Shown: positions 50,683-62,352 of the stretch, piece by piece
How the letters are laid out: each line of letters begins with the position of its first letter
How positions within the stretch are numbered: the first letter of the stretch is position 1
Assembly (NCBI GenBank): GCA_905182985.1
Contig: CAJJDN010000130.1
Location: 124,897 to 188,896 of the forward strand
Source of the DNA: Paramecium sonneborni
Lineage: Eukaryota > Ciliophora > Oligohymenophorea > Peniculida > Parameciidae
Direction of reading: 5' to 3'
Length of the DNA stretch: 64,000 bases
The notes under the pieces: model-generated
Told to the model about the DNA's origin: nothing
The model's input: only the letters and a program-made list of their open reading frames with translations
Databases searched by the model: none
Position numbers and translations under genes: made by a program

Positions 50683-52963
50683 AAAATAATTAAATATTTA
50701 TTTCAAATCAATAAATTCAATTTCTCACCATCTTTTATCCCTAATTCCTCTATTGTTTTATCTAAATTTAAAACGTTATCTCCCATGACTAATTGTATAG
50801 AATTACTTTTTATTTTAATTTATTAAACTAATTTTGTAATTTTATCTCCTATTTTTTATTCTGGTTTAAATTTTATATCAAATGTTTGTTTTCTTTTATC
50901 AATTATTATTTTTACATTTATAACAAATGGACAAACATAAATAATTTCATTTGAATATGGAATAGGATCAGAAGAATTTAAGATACCATCCTTATATCGA
51001 ATAACTATATCATTCTTCTAATTATACTATTGTATAATGAATTATCTTAGATCTTCAACTTTCTTATTTTTATCAAATTTAATTTCATGCTTATAATCCT
51101 GAATTTAAACTGTCAATAAGTATTTATTTTAATTATTTACTTTATTTCCCACAATTTCGCTAGTTTGACTAATTTAACTAAATTAATATAAATTTTCATC
51201 AGACTTCTATTAATATTCCATCATCATCTCAGTAGATTTTGAACTTACAGATGTGCTTTCATTATTTAATATTTATGATTATTTATTTATTTGTTCTGAT
51301 GGACATTTATATCTCAAATTTAAAATTAACTATCCATCTTTTGCAATTTATTCTAACTTTTATTCATCTTTGAGTATCTACTAGTCATCTAATATAAATT
51401 CTGCTTTAAATGAATTGCTGATACCTAATTCTTATCTTAAATCCTTTATACTTAACTCCTTATCTAATTCAATTTCGAATTATTAATTATTTTCTATAAT
51501 TATTATTTGAATTTTTGAAGAAGTATTTTCAACTATTTCATACTCAATTATATCCATATCATAGAATTCTATATCTTAAAAAGTTTAATTTTAATCAATA
51601 CTCTATTTTTTAAAATAAAAATTGCAATTATTTATTTTTAAATGATCTAACAGAATAGAAATTTAAGAATTAAAATAAACTTCAAAATATTATTATTCTT
51701 TATTTATATTATTAAATGTTCCTACCATAATTAAATCTTTGACTTCTATTTATAATTCTTTAATATTTAAACTCTTAATTTAAATATCTTTTATTATTGG
51801 ATCAACTTGATTTTTTANAGACACCCATAAAATAATTAAATATTTATTTCAAATCAATAAATTCAATTTCTCACCATCTTTTATCCCTAATTCCTCTATT
51901 GTTTTATCTAAATTTAAAACGTTATCTCCCATGACTAATTGTATAGAATTACTTTTTATTTTAATTTATTAAACTAATTTTGTAATTTTATCTCCTATTT
52001 TTTATTCTGGTTTAAATTTTATATCAAATGTTTGTTTTCTTTTATCAATTATTATTTTTACATTTATAACAAATGGACAAACATAAATAATTTCATTTGA
52101 ATATGGAATAGGATCAGAAGAATTTAAGATACCATCCTTATATCGAATAACTATATCATTCTTCTAATTATACTATTGTATAATGAATTATCTTAGATCT
52201 TCAACTTTCTTATTTTTATCAAATTTAATTTCATGCTTATAATCCTGAATTTAAACTGTCAATAAGTATTTATTTTAATTATTTACTTTATTTCCCACAA
52301 TTTCGCTAGTTTGACTAATTTAACTAAATTAATATAAATTTTCATCAGACTTCTATTAATATTCCATCATCATCTCAGTAGATTTTGAACTTACAGATGT
52401 GCTTTCATTATTTAATATTTATGATTATTTATTTATTTGTTCTGATGGACATTTATATCTCAAATTTAAAATTAACTATCCATCTTTTGCAATTTATTCT
52501 AACTTTTATTCATCTTTGAGTATCTACTAGTCATCTAATATAAATTCTGCTTTAAATGAATTGCTGATACCTAATTCTTATCTTAAATCCTTTATACTTA
52601 ACTCCTTATCTAATTCAATTTCGAATTATTAATTATTTTCTATAATTATTATTTGAATTTTTGAAGAAGTATTTTCAACTATTTCATACTCAATTATATC
52701 CATATCATAGAATTCTATATCTTAAAAAGTTTAATTTTAATCAATACTCTATTTTTTAAAATAAAAATTGCAATTATTTATTTTTAAATGATCTAACAGA
52801 ATAGAAATTTAAGAATTAAAATAAACTTCAAAATATTATTATTCTTTATTTATATTATTAAATGTTCCTACCATAATTAAATCTTTGACTTCTATTTATA
52901 ATTCTTTAATATTTAAACTCTTAATTTAAATATCTTTTATTATTGGATCAACTTGATTTTTTA
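50673..52963. repeat. 1145-nt direct duplication across a single N (assembly artefact)
   Basis: Bases 50673-51817 recur as 51819-52963 with one N at 51818. The copies match wherever compared. The left end is the first codons of the MGVCC gene and the right end lies inside the ubiquitin-like-repeat gene. Confidence 0.9.
50703..51817 (-). pseudogene. duplicate 3' part of the ubiquitin-like-repeat gene
   Basis: Same as the last 370 codons of the gene at 51849-54653, cut off by the N at 51818. In the real genome there is probably one copy, followed directly by the MGVCC gene. Confidence 0.8.
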
Positions 52964-54653
52964 TAAAACATACAACTGGTTAATTTTTTGGATAAGAATT
53001 CATCAATAAAAACTCTTTTTAAAATTATTCTATTTTTTAATCATTATCAATGCTATAATCAATATATTATTTTTTATTAATAAAATAAATCTTAATTTAT
53101 TAATTTTTTTTTGTTTTATGACCTTATTCTAAAATAATTATTTTGTAAGGTTCTTGATATGCAGTCCATAATTTTTTAACCAATTAAATTCCTTAAACAG
53201 TTTTATTTCCATATTCTAATTCAAATTCTTATTAATCTGAAATTGCAAAATGATTTCTCAGGATAATAAACAAATCTATTACGCATTTATCCCTATTAAC
53301 AAAAATTTCATAAAGCTCTCCAATAAACAATATTTTTAATTTAATTTATAGAGGTAAATACAAAAATAATCCATTTTAAATTTATAAAGTAGCAAAAGTT
53401 TATTCGATGTTATCAATTTCTCTATTATTAAAACTTATCCAAACATCTTTAGTTTTTCTTCCAATTAATTTATAAATGTATTTTGATAATAATTCGTTTG
53501 ATTGTGCTAAAAATTTATCTACATTATTTTATTCAAGATGTTAAAATTTGATTATAATTTAAATACCCGATAATGTTGGATTTTTAATTATAGCATGATT
53601 TTGTGTAATTTGCAATTAACTTTAATAGTTTTACATTTATTTATTTACAAATACTTATTCCTCTATAACAGAACAGTAATTCTTTTTAAAATCTTGTTTT
53701 TCTTTTTCCTAGAAACTAATAAATTGAGGCACTGTTGAAGTAATTAATTATATTACACTATTATTGGTAAGATTATAATATCTTATTGTGTTGTTTGATT
53801 ATAATTCAATATCATTAAAAAATAATTTAAAATTGACTTCAGAGATAGTATGAGAAAAAAAGGATTTTTTAATTAAGTTAATTAATGTTTCCACTTTTTG
53901 ATTTATGAGTATTGTAAATTGTTTTTTATTCTAATCATTAACAATAGAAAGAGTGACTTGGTGATTTTCTTGATTTTCATTAATTTCTTGATGTTCTATT
54001 ATTTTAAATTTTACTTCTGTGTTTGGATTCACATGATATAAATAAAATTGATTATTGCCAATCATCTAATGGAGTTATATCTTTTAACTATTAATATTTA
54101 TCTTGTCCCCAATTAATTTACATAAATCTGATAAAGTAATAGTGACATCGATGTCTAGTTTAAATAATTGTTTATTGTATATAAAGTAATTTTGTGAAAA
54201 TACTTGATAAATTAAATTTCTTGATGCAGAATATTCAAACAAATATTTATTTTCAGATAGTTGTATGTCATTTATGGTAAAAATAATTGAATATTCAGTA
54301 TTAAAACCTAATTTTTTTAGTAGAATAGATTTAAATTGTCTGATGGTAGTTGAGACTTCACATTTTAATTAATAGTTTCCTAATTTATGATTATTGACAA
54401 AAACTTGAATTAAATCTGTAAATTAGACTTCGATTAAAAAATTAGTTTAAGTAATTCTTAATTATTCAATAGTTTTAGAATAATCTAATTATTCAGCTTA
54501 ATAAAATAATTTCACATTTTATGTATTGATAGATAAATTAAATTTGTTAACTAAAATGTTAATGATATCAATAACTTTTTATTGAGCATTAAATAGGTGC
54601 TAAAATGAAAAAAGTGTATTTCTAATTTAAATATCTATTTTTCTTTGATTCAT
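51849..54653 (-). CDS. giant tandem ubiquitin-like-repeat protein 1 (934 aa)
   Basis: One uninterrupted exon of 935 codons. The protein appears to be a string of divergent ubiquitin-like (beta-grasp) units of about 75-95 residues: beta hairpin, a helix beginning T-x-x-D-L or similar, and a closing L-x-D-x-x-T-x-x-x-x-G-I-x-D-G-x-x-L strand. The last unit is the clearest (FDIKFKPEQKIGDKITKLVQ, then NVLNLDKTIEELGIKDGEKL and two or three more residues). Others are QFEIELDKELSIKDLRQELG and YKHEIKFDKNKKVEDLRQFI. I estimate 8-10 units. A Ser/Gln-rich linker lies near residue 720. The C-terminus is LLI, not GG, so it is not a conjugated modifier. Two further genes of this kind lie at 55827-58667 and 62353-64000. 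Function unknown. Confidence 0.75.
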
Positions 54654-54795
54654 TAAATAGTTAAATATATTATATTATTTATATAATAAAAATAAATGTA
54701 TTAAAAAAGGAGAGAAGATTATATCTTTTATATATTAGTAAATGAAAGGATATTTTTTGGGCAATATATTAATTTATAAATTAACCGTCAAAAAT
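54654..54795. promoter_or_regulatory. shared divergent promoter region
   Basis: 142 nt between the start of the ubiquitin-like-repeat gene (minus) and the coiled-coil gene (plus). No motif recognised. Confidence 0.35.
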
Positions 54796-55791
54796 ATGTT
54801 AGTTCAATAATATAGATAATTACCTGCACCATAAAGAGACTTGCCTTTTAATTTAAGTTAAGCTCATTTTGAATAGAGAATGAGATTTTAATAATAACAA
54901 ATATAAGCAAGAGTGATAGAAGAGAGACCTAATTTTTAAGAGATGTAAGGAGGTTAACCTCCAATTAAACCTTGGTTAGGAGAAGATGTATATATGGTTG
55001 CATTTTTGTTATCAGTTGAAAACGATAGATTAAGAGAAGAGAATGGAAGGATTAGTGAATATGTAAATTAGAATGAATTAAGATTTAAAGGAGTTGATTT
55101 AATTGAAGGAGAATTAATTTAATTGAGAAATAAAATAGGAGATTATGAGAAAAAGATTGCTTAATTATAATATGAGAGTGAATAATGGAGAATCAAATTT
55201 ATTAATAGAGAAAAAGAAAGTGAAGATTAACGTTATTAAAAAGAATTATAAAGAAGAATTTAAATTGATAAAGAAATAAGAGAATTAACAGCAAGATTTA
55301 TATCTGATAGAAATTAATTAGAAAAAGAAAATAGATAATTAAGAACTGAATTAGATAGTCTTAAACTTTCTAAAAGTAGTGTGGAAGATATTATGAGATA
55401 AGCAGATCTTGTATAAAAAGAAAATCATAGATTAAAATAAGAATTAGATAATCTTAGGTAAAATAAATCAATTATTAAAATTATAGAAAAGGTTTTGATG
55501 AATTAGAATATGTACTTAAAACAGCAGCAGATTTAGAAGCTGAAAATACTCAACTTAAACATTAAATGGAAAATTATTAAGCTTAATTATAACATCAATC
55601 ATAATAATAACAAATCTAACCAATTCAAAGAGTTGTTGTTAATTCAACAGATTTATGTAATAATTATAACTAATTAAATAGAAAACTCAATCAATCTAGA
55701 ATCAGAAAATAAGAGATTAAAAGATGAAAATGATAGATTAAAATTAGTTTTAAATCTAGGTTAAACTTCAAGACCATAACCTTTTATGTGA
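54796..55791 (+). CDS. 313-aa coiled-coil protein
   Basis: Introns 55458-55486 (29 nt) and 55657-55681 (25 nt) give exactly 314 codons. Residues 1-75 include a Gln-rich stretch and PPIKPWLGEDVYMVAFLLS. From about residue 80 to the end is a parallel-type coiled coil (ENDRLREENGRISEYVNQ, ELRFKGVDLIEGELIQLRNK, LEAENTQLKHQMENYQ). No enzymatic domain. Probably cytoskeletal or basal-body. Its 3' end lies 35 nt from the 3' end of the next minus-strand gene. Confidence 0.75.
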
Positions 55792-55826
55792 TATATATAT
55801 AACTATTAAATTATTCTAATTTTAAT

Positions 55827-58667
55827 TCATTTCACAATCTCAAATTCATCATTTTAATCTAAGGGTATTTATGAAAAAAACAATTCATTATTTACTTCTT
55901 CTCCTTACAAAAATATTATTATGTTGTTCATATTGTATTTATTTTAAAATTCTTAAATAAATGTTTACACCTAAGAATTCAATAATACATATTCTGTGTA
56001 TTTTTTATCATCTTAAGCATCATATAATGTAATCTTTAAAAAATTCTTATTTTATTTGTATATTAACTCTATCTCATTATTTCGATTTATTAAAGTCTTC
56101 AATAAGACATTATCTAATAAAGCTTAATTTTAATTATTTATTTCAAAAAGCTAATAATATTCATTAATTAATTTCTATTACTATTTTAAAGTTTTGATAT
56201 CCATATCACTTTTAACACTAATTTGACTAACATTCCCATCTATATGCAATTTTAAATTTTTCTAGGTTTCTTCTATCTCTAAAGTTGAATTGTCTATCAC
56301 TCCTTCTTCTATTAAAGTTCTATCCTAATTTATTTCTTTATTTTAATAATAAACTCTTGAGTTTTAAAAGTTTTTCGATTTAATAATTTCACTAATCTTA
56401 GCATTCTAATTGCAAATTTCAGAATGCAAAAATTATTTTGTATCATATTTAATAAACTAAATTGTCATTATTTTTGAATAATACAATATATCATCGCTTT
56501 CTATTTTTTCATTTCTAAATGAATTTTAAATATTCACAACTTGATTATTAAATAATAATTAAATTTTCTCTTTTATATGAAATTTAATAACATTATCAAT
56601 TATTTCCTCAGGATAAAAAGTTAATTCAATCTTATTTGTATTGTTATTTTACTCAATTAATTGTGCACGTTTTGAACATTCTATTATTATTATAGTATTT
56701 AAATCTAATTTTAAATCTTTTAATTAAGTATTTTCATCTTAACAATTTAAATCTATAAAGCACCTTGATTTTCTATTTGCTATTTTTTCTAACATTTATT
56801 TTACAGTTAGTCTTTTATCATCTTTAAATTCATATGTAGGTTAAGTATTTTAAAATTTATATTTTATATCTACATTCTTTTTTGAAATCTTTAGAACTTT
56901 AGTTTAGTATTTTGAAATTTCTTCACAATCATCTAAATTTTTATTATTCTCATCCACAATAGAAACTTCATCACAAAATAAATCCATAAAATTATTCTTT
57001 ATTATTGATATTTTATCTGTTTCGTAAAATTAAGTTTCTTACTACTCTATGTTATTTTCCAAAATTAATTAAAACTTAAGAGTAATCTCTTTACTTATTC
57101 TAAATATTGCATCTTTAGGAAATTCATTTAGACGATCATTGTTATTTAAAGTTTATTCATTGTATAAAATCTTGCAATTACAATTTATTTTATATATAGA
57201 ACTTATTTTCTAAATTAAATCTTTTACTGTAGATGCATAATTTATGCTTATTAAAATTATTTATGGAGCATCTTAATTTTTAATTCTAATCATTATTTAT
57301 ATCAAAATTTCTGATTAATAATAACGAATTGTATCACCATCTCTAATATTCTCTGATTCATAAGTACCATTTAAATCTAATAATTAACCTTATTTATAAG
57401 CCTTTATTCTAACATTTTCAATATACTTTCTCTTCTTCATTTCATCATCTATGATTTCTTGAGGATTTACTGATATTGTAGTAATCTCATTTTCTTCATC
57501 TATAAAATTTACATTAATTTATTGATTCTACATCAACTAATATTAAATTTAATTATTATTATTATTAAATTAAATTTAGTTAAAAATTAAATCATCGCTG
57601 AATTAGAGTTTCTTGTCATTAATAAAAAATTCATATTTCTTCTCAATAAAAGGGCTTAATCTTTAAATTGAAGAAACTAAATCTAAATTTGATACATTAT
57701 ATAAAAAAAAATTGGATTGCTTTACTTTATCTACAAATTTTATTTACATAGATTTCTCTTATATTTTATCTTCTAAAATTAATTCTATATCTTATGATTC
57801 AAAAGAAATTGATGAGAAATCCAAATTTTCGATTTTGATATTATTGTTCAAAATCTTATTATTAAATTTAATTTATAACTTCTAGTTCTCATGTATTGAA
57901 TAAATTTATTAAAGTTATTCAAGCAATTCCTTTATAGTTATACTAACAGAAACAATATAATTATAAATAGTATCATTATACCAGATTTATAATTTTTACT
58001 TACTCTTAATATTTAATTCCAATTCAGCACACTATGGTATTTTTTAGGAAAAATATGTATATTAATCTTATAATATTGTATTTTTGTAATATAATTCTAT
58101 TTCTTCATCTATACCAAATTTTTATCTCACTTTTTATTTAATTTAATCAAAATGAGAGAAAGCATCCATTTAAAATAAAAATTACTAATCTTTATACTAA
58201 ATGTAAAATTTAACTAACACCAAATAAAATATTTCTTATTAATAAATAAAAATCTGACAGAGTAATAAGTTCCTATCGAAAAATTGATTTTTTTTCATAA
58301 TTTTTATTGAATAGAGACTGCAATTTAATGAATTTGCAATTTATTTCTCTAATTCTGATAATTACCAACATGCATCAGCTTTGTCTAATATGATTTTATG
58401 TTTGTCATCTTTACTAAGGTGTTAAATAGTAAAATTTTCTATTTCATCAGAGAAATTAATGTAAATAAAAGGATTTTAAATATCCTTAATGAAGAAGTTT
58501 CTATCTCTTTTAGAATTATCAATAGTGATATCAATTTTTGCTTTGTTAGGAAATCCTTTTAATTAATTTACATGTTAAATAACGTCATTAATAGTAGAAG
58601 ATTAAGACTTAGGTTCATATTCAATTTTGAATTTGTTTTAGTTAATTAAGACTTCGATTTTTTTCAT
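55827..58667 (-). CDS. giant tandem ubiquitin-like-repeat protein 2 (946 aa)
   Basis: One exon of 947 codons. The build is the same as the protein at 51849-54653: consecutive units with a beta hairpin, a helix after T-I/V-K-x-L and a hydrophobic closing strand. Examples: NYIVSVSITIKELLEQLQQI, ISINYASTVKDLIQKISSIY with KILYNEQTLNNNDRLNEF, and YYQNKEINQDRTLIEEGVID with NSTLEI. I estimate about 10 units; several are hard to see without profile searches. The protein ends FEIVK, without Gly-Gly. It begins MKKIEVLINQNKFKIEYEPK, itself the first strand pair of a unit. Function unknown. Confidence 0.72.
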
Positions 58668-59883
58668 ATTTTTATTATAATTCTCTAATTTAATTATTTA
58701 AAAAAAAATTATAATGATTTCATTTATAGAATATGTTATTAATCAATTTATTTGTTCATAATAGATTATAAAGTAATCATTTCAGAGGATTAAGGAACAA
58801 ATTCAAGTATTTAAATAGAATTTTTAAAGTAATTTAGCTATTCTAAAAATTTTGAATAGCTAAATTTCTTTTAGTTATGCACTTTCAGGATGTTATCTTC
58901 TTTAAATTTTTAGTAAATCTTGTTAGTAATATCCTAATGATATAATTCTAAATGAATTTATTTTTGAAATGAGAAATATGAATTTAAAATTTCTATAATA
59001 GAATTGATATTATTAATTAAATATTAGGAATTGTTATTTATTAAAAAATGGATCTTAGAATATTTTGATCCAAGATTTAATTCTGATATATACCAGAATA
59101 ACAATTTGTATAGTATGAAATTGTTAATTTAAAAATATTATTTTACTAATAAGATTAGTTTTATCTAGTTAAAAATTCTTTGATGTTTGATTAACATAAT
59201 AAAGCTTATTACTATATGAACTACTTTATCTAAATCTGAAAGTATTTCCATTCATTTTTATTTTTTTTTTTCTTTTTTCATCCATAAAAAAAAAATGATG
59301 TGTATATATTTGTATATTATTTCAATCTGTAAATCAATTATTCATATATTTATGTTATAAATTACCTTAATTAATCCTATAAAATTGCAAATCTACTTAA
59401 AAATCAATTTTATATAAAAAATGTTCATTTATCTTTTATTTTCCTTTAACTTCAGAAATTTATCAGATTGTAATTATCTTTTTTAGAAATTGAAAATCCA
59501 AAAGATATTATTAATTTATCAACTTATAAAAATATCAACTAATTAAAGATAATTTATGAATATAATTTGTTAATCCCATTTGAAATATGAAGTTCATATT
59601 TAGATTTATTATGTTTGAATAATTTCATTATACATTATATAGTAGTAATCACTTCATATTATCCTACCTATTCAATTTAATTGTTTAATCTTAAATAAAT
59701 TATTATTTAGTAAATCTGATAATCTAACATGTTTCTATTAATAAATATTAAATATTATATCCATCATCAATTTCTTTTGTTTGTCATTTACTTTGAATTG
59801 TTTTAAATTGTTTTACCAAATAATACCATACAGTTCCCTCTTTATAAAATAATAATTTATTTATTAAATGTTTTAAAAATAAA
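58668..59883. other. long intergenic stretch
   Basis: 1216 nt between divergent genes, one of the longest clear gaps in the window. Very AT-rich, with homopolymer runs near 59260-59300. I see no gene, RNA or array. Confidence 0.5.
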
Positions 59884-60186
59884 ATGTCAGAAAGTGAAAT
59901 TTCATTTGATTTCAATGAAGACGAACCTGTTGAAGAAGTCAAATGTTCTCAAATGCAAATAAAATCTGAAAGATAAATCATACCTTTCTCCAAAAGTGAT
60001 AAAAAAGATAAAAAAGAAAAGCTGAAACAACTGTAATAAACAATTTAAGGATAATTCTCAGGCAAATAATAAATGACTAAAGATCTCTTATTCTTATTGA
60101 AATTTGAATAGCACATGTTGAGCTCAATTAATAGTTTGCATCAAAGAATCATGAGATCTTTAGAAACAGAAGCCCCATAAAATTGA
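59884..60186 (+). CDS. 100-aa charged protein
   Basis: Single exon of 101 codons. It starts acidic (SESEISFDFNEDEPVEEVKC), is Lys/Gln-rich in the middle, and ends with a helix (LLFLLKFEQHMLSSINSL, RIMRSLETEAPQN). No family recognised. It could be a small adaptor or a subunit of a larger complex. The isolated position and clean start and stop make it a likely real gene. Confidence 0.6.
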
Positions 60187-60834
60187 ACTCATTTAATAAT
60201 AATGCATATAAATTTATATTTATTTATTCAATATAATCAATTCAACCTTATTTATTAGTTACTCTTATTTTCAATACTACTATTTATCCTATTTTTATTA
60301 TTTTTTTAACCTTACCTTACATCTAATCAATATCAATAGTTATTATTCTTAATCTTTTCTGAATTTTTATTCTTACTATATTTATCTTTATAATTCTTTA
60401 AATATTAAATAAAATGGATATATTCATATCTCACATTTTGATGAAAATCAAATTTACTACCTTACATATTTGCATAAAATAGGAATTAAGAGGCAATTTA
60501 ATTATCATAATTTAAATCTACATATAATTTGTTAACCTTTTCTTCTCATATATCAATATTAATTAATATTCTTCATATTAATATTCTACAAATACTAAAT
60601 TTTTAAATTATTCATCTCATTTCCTTATTTATTAAATGATAGAATAGTTTAAAAAAATAGACTTTATAATCTATAAATTAAATTTATATTTAATTGGTTT
60701 AAGTAATTTAAATTAATTTAAGTAAAAAAATTCTGATTTCTTTTTCTCACATTATGTATATACACTTTCCCTTTAGAAGCAATTATTTGATAAAGGAAAT
60801 ATATATTCTTTATAGATTAATAGAGTAATTGAAA
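60187..60834. other. intergenic stretch
   Basis: 648 nt between the 3' ends of two convergent genes. Very AT-rich. Nothing recognised. Confidence 0.5.
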
Positions 60835-62246
60835 TCATTTTTTTTTTAATGGAGGCAACTCTAATTTTTGTTTGATAACTTATCTCGATTTGACTGAATT
60901 TTCATTCAATGCCTCTTCAAATGTTTTAGGTCTGGTTGAGGTTTTTGACTAAAAACATTTTTTAAAAGAAGCAATAGTAAATTTTTAATCTTCTAGAGTG
61001 TTTAAATTTTCAAATGAAGTCTTTGGCTTTGATTTTGATCTTTATTTTTAATCTTTAGGACTTGTCGATCTTAAATTTTTTATTTTATGATTATTTGAAA
61101 AAACTCTTTATTTTTATAATTTAGGATTTGGTAAAGATTGATATTGTTGTTATTATTTTTTCTTGTCACTCAATTTTTATAAGATCTCATCATCTGGATA
61201 GGGTTATTGAATGGGACAATTCTTCATTAGGTATTATAAAAAGAAGAGTAACTTAAAAGACTAGATAGAATAAATATTGTTGTTACATTTCTAATTTATT
61301 GATCTTTAATAAATTAAGAGATTTGTTCATTATATGTCAAGGGTATTTTGTCTTAGAAATTACGAGTTATCCATGGATGAATTAATGCCTATCCAACACT
61401 ATATCTTTCTATTGGTTCAATAGTAGTCAACTTTTATATAAGATCTTTTGCTAAAGGATTCATATGATCTGAAAAGTGCCATATTGGATTCATAATTTTT
61501 TTAATCACTTAATCTCTTGTTTCATTTTTATTATAAAAGGGATGCTAACCAGAATTCAATAACATGTACATAATAACTCCACAACTCCATGAATCAATTT
61601 ATTTACTATACTATCTATTTAATGCAATTGAATACAAATTTTTCCTTAAATTATTCAGGTGCCATATAAATAATGGTTCCACATTTTTTATTTAATAAGC
61701 TGTAAAACATGCCTTCAGATGCAAATTTGAAACTTAACCCAAAATCTGCAATTTTGACAGTTTTAATATCATTAGTGGCAAACATTATATTTTCTGGTTT
61801 TAAGTCTCTATGAATAATTCTTTTTTCATGTAAATAATGAACAGCTAATAGAATTCCTTTCATTATCATGGATAATTCTTGATCTGAGTGGTCTTCTTTC
61901 ATGCGTTAAGCTAAGGTTCCACCTTTCATTAATTCCATAATTAAAAAAAATTAGTTTTTATTTTCTGTAATCTTCATAAGAATGCTAAAGTACTCTTTTG
62001 CATTAAACGATATGAGGATGATTTAACTACTAATAAATATCTGACTCAACTTATGCATCCTTAAAAAGTGTTTTAGATACAACCTTAATAATTATTACAA
62101 TAATATTTAACCTTGACAGCACATTCTGTATTATCTATCAAATCTATAGCCTTGTACACTTTTCCAAAGCTACCTTCACCTATCTTTCCAATTTCTTTTA
62201 TTTTATACATTTCTTCTAAGAAATCTACATCTTCTCCTTAGAACAT
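60835..62246 (-). CDS. CaMK-like protein kinase, 443 aa (one frame break)
   Basis: Introns 62084-62111 (28 nt), 61611-61635 (25 nt) and 61261-61286 (26 nt), plus removal of one base near 62005, give 444 codons. Motifs: glycine loop GEGSFGKVYKA, ATP-lysine in CAVKVVSK, then HPHIV, a frame slip, AKEYFSILMKITENKNQFFL, catalytic loop HRDLKPENIMF, ADFGLS, CGTIIYMAPE, SIDSWSCG-type helix F (here KQIDSWSCGVIMYMLL), and HPWI at the end of the domain. The C-terminal 110 residues are basic and Ser/Lys/Gln-rich, with no EF-hands, so it is CaMK/CDPK-like without calcium domain. Confidence 0.82.
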
Positions 62247-62352
62247 TAATTTATAATTAACTTTAATATTACTAGAATTGAAAATCTAACCTTTTATAAT
62301 CAGAATAAGAAATATCATTTTTAAATATTTATAAAAATACTAATGTTCTTCT

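Noticed and set aside
50115..50684. Two plus-strand ORFs of 76-84 codons
   Set aside because: They are antisense to the MGVCC gene, hydrophobic by composition and lack coding character.
51849..58667. Polyubiquitin precursor genes
   Set aside because: The repeats are highly divergent from each other and from ubiquitin, and lack the Gly-Gly needed for processing and conjugation.
61651..61902. Stand-alone kinase fragment
   Set aside because: It is the catalytic core of the larger kinase gene at 60835-62246, delimited by glutamine TAG/TAA codons.
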